A DNA stretch of 33,252 nucleotides. It comes from Planctomycetota bacterium. GTDB lineage: Bacteria; Planctomycetota; UBA1135; GCA-002686595. Each line of letters opens with the position of its first letter. Positions within the stretch are counted from its first letter, which is position 1. The stretch lies in assembly GCA_029250885.1 (NCBI GenBank), contig JAQXEK010000035.1, forward strand, positions 1 to 33,252, written 5' to 3'. Shown here one piece after another: positions 8,048 through 15,885 of this stretch. The notes under the pieces were generated by a model. The model did not search any database. It worked only from the letters and a program-made list of their open reading frames with translations, and was not told where the DNA came from. Both the position numbers and the translations under genes were made by a program.

Positions 8048-8542
8048 CTAGTGCTGGGTTCCGCCCTTGCCGTGGGCGTGGCCGTGCTCGACCTCTTCCG
8101 GCTTGGCGTCGCGGACGCCGACGACGGTGACCTCGAAGTGAAGGGTCTTGCCGGCGAGGGGGTGGTTGAAGTCAATGATGACCTCGTCGTCCTTGATCTC
8201 GTGGATGCGGACGATCTGAGCTTGGCCGTTGGCGTCTGCCGTGGCGGTCAGCTGGGCACCAACTTCGAGGGCGATCTCGGGGGGCAGGGAGTCCTTTGGG
8301 ACGGGCTGAAAGCGCTCGGGGTCCGGTGCGCCGTAGGCCTTCTCGGCCTCGACGGAGACGGTCAGGAAGTCGTCCTTGGCCTTGCCGAGCAGGCCCTCTT
8401 CCAAGCCGGGGATGATGTTGCCCGCGCCGACCAGGAAAGGCAGGGGCGTGCCGCCCTTGCGGTTGCTGTCGAGGGTGTTGCCCTCGTCGTCGGTAAGGGT
8501 GTACCAGATTGCGGCGACCTTGCCTTCTTGGATCGTTGTCAT
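8048..8542 (-). CDS. slyD: SlyD-type FKBP peptidyl-prolyl cis-trans isomerase
   Basis: Predicted 164-residue cytoplasmic FKBP of the SlyD class, a prolyl isomerase and chaperone that also binds metal ions. The FKBP strand and active-site segment PFLVGAGNIIPGLEEGLLG (about residues 34-52) is typical. It is followed by the inserted-flap chaperone region (about 70-125) and by the returning FKBP strand DFNHPLAGKTLHFEV (about 123-137). A His-rich tail (EHGHAHGKGGTQH) ends the protein and could bind nickel or zinc as in E. coli SlyD, although it is much shorter. The gene stands alone, convergent with acnB. The symbol is by family resemblance and does not assert orthology. Confidence 0.88.
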   Translation of the reverse strand: MTTIQEGKVAAIWYTLTDDEGNTLDSNRKGGTPLPFLVGAGNIIPGLEEGLLGKAKDDFLTVSVEAEKAYGAPDPERFQPVPKDSLPPEIALEVGAQLTATADANGQAQIVRIHEIKDDEVIIDFNHPLAGKTLHFEVTVVGVRDAKPEEVEHGHAHGKGGTQH

Positions 8543-8747
8543 GGGGCTTCTTGGGTAGAGCGTGGTCCGAAACGTGTGGGCTTTACGGAATTAGAGACTT
8601 CAGAGCCCCAGCGATTGGGGGTTTGAGGCGGACAAGGTAACCTCCTGGGATCAAAGGGGAAGGGCGAGGCGTAAAATGACTTGAACCTTAGGGGCTTGCC
8701 CTCGTTAGAAGGGCCACGCCGGATTCTCCCCAAGGCCCAACACTCCT

Positions 8748-9578
8748 ATGCAGACCAAATCACTGACCCTCTCCGCCGCCGGCTGCCTGCTCACCGGGCT
8801 GGTCGGCTTCGCCTACAACGGCCCCCTGTCGGCTGAGGATGACACCAAGGAAAAGAGCCAGGCCGCCCTGGCCGAGGTCCTGCGGCAGGGCGGCGTGACC
8901 GTCGACTTCGAGTCCGATGCGATCGCGATCCCGACGCGGCTCATCGTCACCCACGACCTGCTCGAGTACGTGCTCGTGGGCCCGAACGGCTCTGGCCATG
9001 AGTCCCTGCTGACTACGGAAGTTTTGGGCAGCATGATGCACGCCGGACTTACGGCCGTCGGCGTGGGCCAGGGCAAGAACGCGGCCTATGTGGAGGTCGA
9101 TCCCCAGCCCACCGAGGAGGAGCTGCGCGCTGGGGCCAAGCGCTACTCCATGACCTACCCGTCCGGCGACGGCATCTTCCCGTACCTCGCCTGGCGCGAG
9201 GGCGAAGAGGTCTACTTCGTACGCGTCGAGGACGTGATCAACAACGCCGTCTCCGGGCGCACGATGGACCGCCACCGCTGGGTCTACATCGGCTCGCGCT
9301 TTGCGAAGCTGCGTGAGGACAGCCCCGAGGTCTTCATGGCCGATGCTGAGCAAAACCTGATCAACCTGGCCTTCTTCACGGAAGGCAACACCCTGTGTAC
9401 AGCTTCTCTACCCGAGTGCGAAATCCAGACGATCTGGAGCGCAAACCCCTGGGTGCTGCCGCCTCCAGGCGAGCCCGTTCGCCTGATTCTGTCCCACGAA
9501 CGGCTATCTAGCCTGCCGCCAGGACTTGCCACCGACCTGCCCGAACCCAACCGGGACCTAGGCGAGGCCAGGCGCTAG
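8748..9578 (+). CDS. secreted YdjY-domain-like protein
   Basis: Predicted 276-residue exported protein. The N-terminus MQTKSLTLSAAGCLLTGLVGF looks like a Sec signal peptide; a Cys at 13 is not in a good lipobox. The region from about residue 63 (TRLIVTHDLLEYVLVGPNGSGHESLL) resembles the YdjY domain, an uncharacterised family whose members share an LEY.LV...G..HE.L pattern. Two cysteines near the C-terminus (NTLCTASLPEC, about 217-224) could form a disulphide. No catalytic motif is recognised. It begins a plus-strand run; the next gene starts 10 bp after its stop, which supports co-transcription. Function is unknown. Confidence 0.65.
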   Translation: MQTKSLTLSAAGCLLTGLVGFAYNGPLSAEDDTKEKSQAALAEVLRQGGVTVDFESDAIAIPTRLIVTHDLLEYVLVGPNGSGHESLLTTEVLGSMMHAGLTAVGVGQGKNAAYVEVDPQPTEEELRAGAKRYSMTYPSGDGIFPYLAWREGEEVYFVRVEDVINNAVSGRTMDRHRWVYIGSRFAKLREDSPEVFMADAEQNLINLAFFTEGNTLCTASLPECEIQTIWSANPWVLPPPGEPVRLILSHERLSSLPPGLATDLPEPNRDLGEARR

Positions 9579-9588
9579 CCGGCAAACG

Positions 9589-10644
9589 ATGGCTTCCGCG
9601 CCCAACTCCAAGAACGCGAGCTTCTTCCGCAAGGCCGAGAGGCTCGCGTTCGCCTCGTCCAGTCTGGGCTTGATGGTCGAGGTTGCGGGCGTGGCCCTTG
9701 GAGTCGCGGCGCTGATCGTGGCCCTGGCTCTGCGCGAACTGCCGGCGGAGGCGCCGTTTTGGGGAGTCGAGCTCTTGGGGCTTGGTGCTTGCTTTGGAGT
9801 CATCGCCGGTCTCTGCTGGGGGCTGGAGCGGCGGCTTAGTCGGCGCGACGCCCTGCGCCGGGTCGACGAGTGGTTCGAGCTCGAAGGCGCACTAGTCACC
9901 GCCTGGGAGCTCGAGTGCGGCGCCGTCTCTGCTCCCAGTTTTCAAGACGCCCTAGCCACCCGGGTCTCCCGCGTCTTGGCCGACAAGAAAGAGATCAGCC
10001 GCGCCGCCTTCGCGCTCACCTTGCCGATCCTGATGGTGCCCCTAGCGGGCGCGGCCGTCTTGGCGGGCGTGCAAGAAGATCGCCTGGAAGAAGCGCGTAT
10101 ACTCAAGGCACGGACAATCGAACAAGGCACCGATGCCGGTGTCGATTCCGGAGCCAGCGCTTCCATCATCAACACCAAGGCCGACCCAGCCGATCTCGAA
10201 ACCGGGCCTGCATCCCTGGTCGACCCGGACGCAACCCTGGCTGCTGAGATCGCGGACCTTGAGGCCATGCAGCAGCAGCTCGCTGACGCCCAGGCAGCCA
10301 CGGACTCTTCCGGGGACAACGCCCTGAGCCAGGGTGCGAAGGATAAGCTGCAGGAGCGCATCGCCGAGCGCATCGCCGAACTCAGGGCCCTAGCCAGTGA
10401 GCAGGGCGAGTCTGCGGAGGCCTCTCCCGGCGGCGAGCAGGGCTCGAATCCGGGCAATGGGCCCGGGAATGGCTCAAACGAGGGCACGGATGGCGCTTCC
10501 GGGGTGACGGACGGCACAGATCAGGGCAGAATAAGCGCTTTCCAAGGCATCTCGCCCACCGGAGCATGGTGGCCCGAGAGTCAAGATGAGATCGTCCGCA
10601 GTTGGCTCATGCGCATAGAAGGCGCAGACCCGGCTGCGGAATAA
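9589..10644 (+). CDS. membrane protein of unknown function with acidic/Gly-rich C-terminal region
   Basis: Predicted 351-residue protein. Two N-terminal transmembrane helices (about 22-46 and 57-78) are followed by a cytoplasmic-looking segment RRDALRRVDEWFELEGALVTAWELE (about 84-108) and a third helix (about 138-160). The layout is reminiscent of the N-terminus of DUF4175-type membrane proteins, but I cannot assign a family. The C-terminal half is low-complexity: an Ala/Asp/Gln-rich stretch that may be coiled coil (about 217-268) and then a Gly/Asn/Ser-rich linker (about 270-310). It starts 10 bp after the YdjY-like gene and ends 46 bp before inositol-phosphate synthase, so it is probably part of the same transcription unit. 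Function is unknown. Confidence 0.6.
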   Translation: MASAPNSKNASFFRKAERLAFASSSLGLMVEVAGVALGVAALIVALALRELPAEAPFWGVELLGLGACFGVIAGLCWGLERRLSRRDALRRVDEWFELEGALVTAWELECGAVSAPSFQDALATRVSRVLADKKEISRAAFALTLPILMVPLAGAAVLAGVQEDRLEEARILKARTIEQGTDAGVDSGASASIINTKADPADLETGPASLVDPDATLAAEIADLEAMQQQLADAQAATDSSGDNALSQGAKDKLQERIAERIAELRALASEQGESAEASPGGEQGSNPGNGPGNGSNEGTDGASGVTDGTDQGRISAFQGISPTGAWWPESQDEIVRSWLMRIEGADPAAE

Positions 10645-10690
10645 CTTTGCCACCCCTTAGGGATGGCTAGGCAAGAGCGGCAGACGAAGT

Positions 10691-11914
10691 GTGAGCAAGA
10701 CAGATACGGAATCCGCGAACGGCGGCCTTGGATTGTGGATGATTGGCGCCCGCGGAGCGATCGCGACCTGCGTGGCCTACGGCGTGGCCGGACTGGCCCG
10801 CGGTTGGGTCGAGCCCACGGGCCTGGTGACCAGCATCGATCCCCTGCGACGCTTGGACTTGGCTGGCTTTGACCAGTTTGTCCTTGGCGGCTGGGACGTC
10901 TGCAAGCGCGACCTCTCCACGACGGTCTCAGGACTCGTGCGCGAGGGAATCCTAAGCCAGGACCTGGTCGCATCTGCTTCGGCTGAAGGCACGAACTTCG
11001 AGTCGCGCATCCGGCCCGGCATCCTCGACGGTCCGTCGGTGGGGGGCTCGGACCTGGACCCCGAGAGCTCGCGCCGCGGCGCACTCTCCGCCCGCGAGCA
11101 GATCGCCGAGCTGCGCGCAGATATCGAAGCATTTCGGGACGAACACAAGCTGCGCCGCGTGGTCGTAGTGGACTTGACCAGCACCGAGGCCTTTCGCGGA
11201 GGCCTGCTGGAGCAGCCGGAGCTCCAGAGCCTCGACGCCCTCGAGCGCGCACTGGATAGTGGCGTTAGCCTGCCCGCGTCCGTGATCTACGCCTATGCCT
11301 CTATGGGCGCGGGGCATCCCTTTGTGGAGTTTACGCCGAACGCCGGGGCGACCCCCAAGGCCCTGCGCGAGCTGGCCTTGGACCTGGGTGTGCCCCACTG
11401 CGGCAACGACGGCAAGACGGGCGAGACGCTCTTCAAGACGGCCCTGGCGCCGATGTTTGCGGCGCGTGCGCTAAGCGTCAAGTCGTGGCAGGGCTACAAC
11501 ATGCTCGGCAACGGCGACGGCGCCGTACTTGCGGACCCCGCCCACCGCGAGGGCAAGCTGCGCAACAAGGACGAGGTCCTGACCGGCATCCTGGGCGACC
11601 ACCACAGCCACGTGGCCATCGACTACGTGCCGTCCCTCGGGGATTGGAAGACCGCCTGGGACTTCATCCACTTCGAGGGCTTCCTGGGCACGAAAATGTC
11701 TATGCAGATCACCTGGGCCGGATGCGATTCGGCCCTTGCGGCGCCCCTTATCCTGGATTTGGCGCGCTTGGCCGATTTCTCCGCCACGGCTGGCGAGGGT
11801 GGCGAAATGGCCCACACGGCCTGCTTCTTCAAGTCGCCCATCGCCGGCGGCACCCACGACTTTAACGAGCAGCACCGCGCCCTCGTCGAATACTGCCTCG
11901 GCCATCTCAGCTAA
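10691..11914 (+). CDS. ino1: myo-inositol-1-phosphate synthase
   Basis: Predicted 407-residue cytoplasmic NAD-dependent enzyme that isomerises glucose-6-phosphate to inositol-1-phosphate, the first step toward inositol lipids or inositol solutes. The N-terminal Rossmann motif is visible as GLWMIGARGAIATC (about 13-26). The catalytic lysine region and family blocks follow: FTPNAGATPKAL, CGNDGKTGETLFKTALAP and SWQGYNMLGNGDGAVL, then a substrate-binding DHHSHVAIDYVPSLGDWKTAWDFIHFEGFLG stretch near the C-terminus, shared by prokaryotic synthases. The start is GTG at 10691 with only a weak purine-rich site ahead. The length fits the family. The M3 peptidase gene begins 7 bp after the stop. Confidence 0.92.
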   Translation: MSKTDTESANGGLGLWMIGARGAIATCVAYGVAGLARGWVEPTGLVTSIDPLRRLDLAGFDQFVLGGWDVCKRDLSTTVSGLVREGILSQDLVASASAEGTNFESRIRPGILDGPSVGGSDLDPESSRRGALSAREQIAELRADIEAFRDEHKLRRVVVVDLTSTEAFRGGLLEQPELQSLDALERALDSGVSLPASVIYAYASMGAGHPFVEFTPNAGATPKALRELALDLGVPHCGNDGKTGETLFKTALAPMFAARALSVKSWQGYNMLGNGDGAVLADPAHREGKLRNKDEVLTGILGDHHSHVAIDYVPSLGDWKTAWDFIHFEGFLGTKMSMQITWAGCDSALAAPLILDLARLADFSATAGEGGEMAHTACFFKSPIAGGTHDFNEQHRALVEYCLGHLS

Positions 11915-11921
11915 CCTCACT

Positions 11922-13865
11922 ATGCAGCAGACCACCGCCCCCCTGATGACCCAAACCGGCGAGCAGTTCCTCGCCGAGGGTCGCGCCGCCATCACCGCAG
12001 CCCAGGCCGACGTCGCCGCATTTAAGGCCCTTGCCAAGGATGCCAGTCCCACCCAGGCCGCCGATGCTCTCGACCAGATCGACCGCACCCTGAACACCGT
12101 CTCAGGCCGTATCCACCTGTACAGCCAGGTGCATCCGAACGGCGACATGCGCGAGGCGGCCGAGGTGCTTGAGCGCGAGATCTCGGCCTTCTCCACGGAG
12201 CTCTCCCTAGACCGCGAGATGTTCGACCGCGTCGCGGCCGTCAACCTCGACGGCGTGGATGACGGCCAGGTTCTGCGCCTCTTTGAGCACAGCCTGCGCG
12301 ACTTTCGCCGCAGTGGCGTCGACCTGGACGAGGACTCCCGCGACAAGGTGGGGGCGCTCAAGAACGAGCTGGTCGAAATCGGCCAAGAGTTCGATCGCAA
12401 CATTATCGGCGGGGGCAGGGAGTTCATCATCAGCGAGGGACCGGCCGGCCTTGCGGGCTTGCCCCAGGACTACATTGACGCTCATCCCGCTGACGAAAAT
12501 GGCGAGGTGCGCATCTCTACCGACTCCCAGGACAAGGTGCCCTTTATGATGTTCGCCGAGCGCGGCGACCTGCGCAAGGCCTACAACCACCTCTGCAATA
12601 ACCGCGCGGTTCCTGAGAACTTGGGCGTGCTACAGAACCTTCTGGAGAAGCGCCACGAGCTAGCGGAGCTGCTGGGATTCGCGAACTGGGCCGACTACGT
12701 GACCGGCGACAAAATGGCTAAGACCGGCGCCAACGCGCGCAGCTTCATCGAGCGTATCCTCGACGTCAGCAAGGCCCGAGCGACGGCCGAGAACGACGAG
12801 CTACTCGCCGAGAAGCGCACCGTGGATCCGGGCGCAGACACCCTGTTCGAATACGAGCGCGGCTTCTACATCGAGCGCCTGAAGCTGCGTAAGTATGACT
12901 TCGATTCCCAACTCGTGCGCCCCTACCTCGCCTATGACAAGGTGCGCGCGGGCGTGATGGATGTGGCTGCGAAGCTCTACGGCGTTGAATTCCGTCTAAA
13001 TGACGAGACCGAGCGCTGGCACGAATCTGTAGACGTCTTCGACATGCTCGACGGCGGCGAGGTCGTCGCGCGGCTCTTCCTGGACATGCATCCCCGGGAC
13101 GACAAGTTCAAGCACGCGGCCATGTTCGACATGACCACGGGTCGCGCCGGTGGACCGATCCCCGAGGGCGTGCTCGTCTGCAACTTCCCCGAGCCCAAGG
13201 ACGGCGACCCGGGTCTGATGTTGTTTGACGAGGTCACGACCTACTTCCACGAGTTCGGCCACCTGCTGCACTACCTGTTCTCCGGCAAGCAACGCTTCCA
13301 AGCCTTCGGCGGCATCGCCACCGAGTGGGACTTCGTCGAGGTGCCCAGCCAGCTGTTTGAAGAGTGGGCCTGGGATCCGGTCATCCTGGCCGGCTTCGCC
13401 AAGCACCACGAGACCGGCGAGCCGATCACCCCCGAGCTGGTCGCCAAGTTGCGCTCTGCCGAGGAGTACGGCAAGGGCCTGCAGGCCAACGGCCAGATGT
13501 TCTACGCCATGCTGGCCCTGAGCTACTATGAGACCGATCCCAAGGGCCTCGACACTACCGAGCGCCTGATCGAGCTCAAGCAGCAGATCATGTTCTCACC
13601 CCACGAACCCGACACGCACATGCAGGCCGCCTTCGGCCACCTGCACGGCTACTCGGCCATGTACTACACCTACATGTGGTCCCTGGTCATCTCGAAGGAC
13701 TTCTTCAGCAAGTTCAAGGGCGACCTGATGAACACCGAGACCGCCACCGCCTACCGCAACAAGGTCACCGGCCGCGGCGGCGAGGCCGACGCCGACGACC
13801 TCTGTACGGATTTCCTAGGCCGCGAATACGGATTTGAAGCCTTCGAAGCGTGGCTTAACGCCTGA
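11922..13865 (+). CDS. M3-family zinc oligopeptidase (oligopeptidase A / Dcp-like)
   Basis: Predicted 647-residue cytoplasmic metallopeptidase of family M3A (thimet oligopeptidase, oligopeptidase A and Dcp group), which degrades short peptides released by proteases or from cleaved signal peptides. The zinc motif is FHEFGHLLHYLF with His443 and His447. The downstream third-ligand block WDFVEVPSQLFEEWAWDP follows about 25 residues later, and a late HLHGYSAMYYTYMWS segment near residue 570 is the substrate-binding Tyr/His loop of the family. The ATG at 11922 lies 7 bp after the ino1 stop and agrees with the expected N-terminus; longer in-frame starts back to 11736 would lie inside ino1. No signal peptide is seen. 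It closes the plus-strand run that starts at 8748. Confidence 0.92.
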   Translation: MQQTTAPLMTQTGEQFLAEGRAAITAAQADVAAFKALAKDASPTQAADALDQIDRTLNTVSGRIHLYSQVHPNGDMREAAEVLEREISAFSTELSLDREMFDRVAAVNLDGVDDGQVLRLFEHSLRDFRRSGVDLDEDSRDKVGALKNELVEIGQEFDRNIIGGGREFIISEGPAGLAGLPQDYIDAHPADENGEVRISTDSQDKVPFMMFAERGDLRKAYNHLCNNRAVPENLGVLQNLLEKRHELAELLGFANWADYVTGDKMAKTGANARSFIERILDVSKARATAENDELLAEKRTVDPGADTLFEYERGFYIERLKLRKYDFDSQLVRPYLAYDKVRAGVMDVAAKLYGVEFRLNDETERWHESVDVFDMLDGGEVVARLFLDMHPRDDKFKHAAMFDMTTGRAGGPIPEGVLVCNFPEPKDGDPGLMLFDEVTTYFHEFGHLLHYLFSGKQRFQAFGGIATEWDFVEVPSQLFEEWAWDPVILAGFAKHHETGEPITPELVAKLRSAEEYGKGLQANGQMFYAMLALSYYETDPKGLDTTERLIELKQQIMFSPHEPDTHMQAAFGHLHGYSAMYYTYMWSLVISKDFFSKFKGDLMNTETATAYRNKVTGRGGEADADDLCTDFLGREYGFEAFEAWLNA

Positions 13866-13968
13866 TTCGAGCTTCGCTGGGCCCGCTTGGAATCCTAGGC
13901 TACGACTCGATTCGCAAGTTTCGGTCTGCCCGTAGGCCAGTTCGCAAATCACGGAGCCTCACCTCGGG

Positions 13969-14664
13969 CTAACCCTTGAGTCTGGTAGCCCAAGCCACGA
14001 CCAGGTCCGCAAGCTCGGCTAGCACCTGGTCGTGGCTTCGGTTTTGGCTCTTGAGCACCTTGAAGTCGTGGTCTGCACCGTCGATGATTTTTAGGGTACT
14101 TACGCCCGCATAGTCACCAAGGTGCAGCTTCAGCAGGTCCAAGTCCGCGAGCTTGTCGCGGGTGCCCTGGAGGAAGAGCGCGGGCATGCCGAGCTCGGGG
14201 AATTGCTCCACCCGCAGCTTCTCCGGCTTGGCCGAGGGGTGTAACGGGTAGCCGAACATGATGAGCCCGGCACACGCCGCGCCCTCCGCCGCTAAATAGC
14301 TGCCCATACGGCTGCCCATGGACTTGCCCGCGAAGATTACGGGCCTTCCCGGCATACGCTCGGTCAGGGCCCGTAAGGCCGCGCGGTGGGTCTCCACCAA
14401 GACAGGCTTCTTCTCCGGCGGCCGCATACCTCCGGTCTCTTCCTTCTTCTCTTGATAAGCGTAGTTGAAGCGCATCACAGCGAAGCCGCGCTGCACAAGG
14501 AACACGGCGATCTGCTCCATGAAGGGGGACGACTTCCCCAGGCCCGCCCCGTGAGCCAACAAGATCACGGGATCGCGCTCAGCTTGCAAGGGCCGCTCAA
14601 GGATCGCCGAGGTGCTTCCCATGCATGCGCCGACCAACTCTATCGTGAACTCTTCCCTCTGCAT
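13969..14664 (-). CDS. alpha/beta hydrolase (TEX30/KANL3-like, dienelactone-hydrolase fold)
   Basis: Predicted 231-residue soluble alpha/beta hydrolase. The catalytic triad can be read: Ser115 in GKSMGS (nucleophile elbow), Asp170 in GTRDKLAD and His199 in GADHDF. The oxyanion segment LLAHGAGLGKSSPFM (35-49) is typical of the KANL3/TEX30-like bacterial group. The substrate is unknown. The start at 14664 is preferred because the extra 37 residues of an earlier in-frame start (14775) are basic and would overlap the divergent methyltransferase gene. The 99-bp region upstream is shared with that methyltransferase gene. Confidence 0.8.
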   Translation of the reverse strand: MQREEFTIELVGACMGSTSAILERPLQAERDPVILLAHGAGLGKSSPFMEQIAVFLVQRGFAVMRFNYAYQEKKEETGGMRPPEKKPVLVETHRAALRALTERMPGRPVIFAGKSMGSRMGSYLAAEGAACAGLIMFGYPLHPSAKPEKLRVEQFPELGMPALFLQGTRDKLADLDLLKLHLGDYAGVSTLKIIDGADHDFKVLKSQNRSHDQVLAELADLVVAWATRLKG

Positions 14665-14763
14665 GGCTGAACCATAAGCCAGCCGTAGGCGGGCGCGAGT
14701 CGTTTGGCCAATATCTCTCGCTCGCGGGCCGATTCTGTGGGCGCGCCATGCTAAAAACTGCCT

Positions 14764-15558
14764 ATGAACTCTCATTACGGCGGCCGCTCAACCGAACCCA
14801 ATCCGGATCTCCAGACCACGACTCTCTGGTACCACCCTACCCAGCAGCACACGGATCAGGTGATGGGGGATGCGCGCTATGGAGGCCGCACCCCGACCTA
14901 CGTGATCTGGAATCTGCTCGAGCGCTACACGCGTCCCGGGGATCTAGTCGTGGATCCATTCTGCGGCGGTGGTACGACCTTGGATGTGGCCGATAGCATG
15001 GACCGGCGCTCGCGCGGCTTTGATCTAGCCGCCCATGCCGGTCGAGCGACCGGCGCAGGCGGCCTAGTCGCAGGCCGCTCGGGCCCCGGCTCCGAGCGAG
15101 GCGACGGAGCCCGCAGCAACCGCGTCGAAAACGGCGACGCCCGCAACCTGCCCATCGAAGACGGAGTCTGCGAATTCGTGTTCATGGACCCGCCCTACTC
15201 CACCCACCTCGAATACTCCGACGACGAGCGCTGCATCGGCAAGCTGTCCGCCTTCGACGACGCCTACTTCGAGGCCATGGGCCAAGCCTTCGCCGAGGCC
15301 GAGCGCATCTTGCGCCCCGGCGGCCACCTCGCCATCTACGTCAGCGACTCCTACGAGAACCGCCGCGGCGACAAGGTCTTCTGCAGCATCGGCTCCGAGT
15401 TCTACTGCATGCTGCGCGCCCGCATGCGCCCCGTCGACCACGTCGCCGTCACCCGCGGAAACGCCAAGCTAGAAGACCGCGAACACCACGAGGCCGCCCT
15501 AGAGCACAACTACTACCTACGCGGCTTCAACCACCTGCTGATCTTCCAGAAGCCGTAG
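14764..15558 (+). CDS. orphan DNA methyltransferase (N6-adenine or N4-cytosine type)
   Basis: Predicted 264-residue S-adenosylmethionine-dependent methyltransferase. The SAM-binding motif VVDPFCGGGTT (62-72) precedes the catalytic motif MDPPY (141-145), which marks amino-methylation of adenine N6 or cytosine N4. The surrounding text, YSTHLEYSDDERCIGKL and then RILRPGGHLAIYVSD, is typical of N6_N4-type methylases. Between the motifs a Gly/Arg-rich insert (about 92-120) looks like low-complexity linker. The order motif I then motif IV differs from the beta-class order usually paired with DPFxGxGTT. A TRM11-like tRNA methyltransferase is an alternative, but there is no THUMP domain. No restriction endonuclease gene lies nearby, so it would be a solitary enzyme. 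Confidence 0.7.
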   Translation: MNSHYGGRSTEPNPDLQTTTLWYHPTQQHTDQVMGDARYGGRTPTYVIWNLLERYTRPGDLVVDPFCGGGTTLDVADSMDRRSRGFDLAAHAGRATGAGGLVAGRSGPGSERGDGARSNRVENGDARNLPIEDGVCEFVFMDPPYSTHLEYSDDERCIGKLSAFDDAYFEAMGQAFAEAERILRPGGHLAIYVSDSYENRRGDKVFCSIGSEFYCMLRARMRPVDHVAVTRGNAKLEDREHHEAALEHNYYLRGFNHLLIFQKP

Positions 15559-15578
15559 AGGGGATCCGTTTTCGGTAC

Positions 15579-15707
15579 TTATTGAAGGTACCGCTCTAAG
15601 GATCCCACGACCTCATCTGCGTACTTCGCCTTGTCGTCGCGCATCAGGTCCGTGTGGGCGGAGCCTTCGAAGAGGGATAGGTGCTTGGGTTCCTTGGGAG
15701 CGTCCAT
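15579..15707 (-). pseudogene. remnant of an alpha/beta hydrolase gene (C-terminal end)
   Basis: A 42-codon minus-strand frame ending in TAA at 15579 encodes KHLSLFEGSAHTDLMRDD and then KYADEVVGSLERYL. This looks like the last strand, the catalytic-His loop (GSAHTDL) and the final helix of an alpha/beta hydrolase. No nucleophile elbow or other part of the fold is present. Just upstream, in a different frame (about 15708-15760), the codons read KRRRWLLATGIALLYG, which resembles the N-terminal membrane anchor of such a protein. I infer an internally deleted, frameshifted gene. There is no ribosome site, and the remnant lies downstream of the terminator of the acidic-protein gene. Confidence 0.55.
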
Positions 15708-15772
15708 AGAGGAGTGCGATCCCGGTGGCCAGCAGCCAACGGCGGCGCTTGGCAAGGTTTATGGGCGGTGGG

Positions 15773-15819
15773 GATTAAAGAGAGCTGCCGAGCCGGGATC
15801 GGGATCCCGGCTCGGCAGC
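15773..15819 (-). terminator. 17-bp perfect inverted repeat, terminator for the acidic-protein gene
   Basis: GCTGCCGAGCCGGGATC (15784-15800) is followed after two bases by its exact reverse complement (15803-15819). On the minus strand the hairpin lies 67 bp after the stop of the acidic-protein gene and is followed by CTCTCTTTAATC, a pyrimidine-rich tail. It is the longest uninterrupted stem in the window. Confidence 0.65.
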
Positions 15820-15885
15820 CTGCACGGGCAGGAGAGCTCTGCGCGCCCAGGCCCAGGGGCGTGGAAGCGCGACTTCATGGCCGCG

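Noticed and set aside
7643..8626. 327-codon plus-strand frame crossing the acnB end and the slyD gene
   Set aside because: It runs through two hairpins and antisense to a clear FKBP gene, with Arg-rich and then Val/Asp-rich shadow composition.
11736..11921. Upstream extension of the M3 peptidase by 62 codons
   Set aside because: It would lie inside inositol-phosphate synthase and is not peptidase-like. The ATG at 11922 fits the family start.
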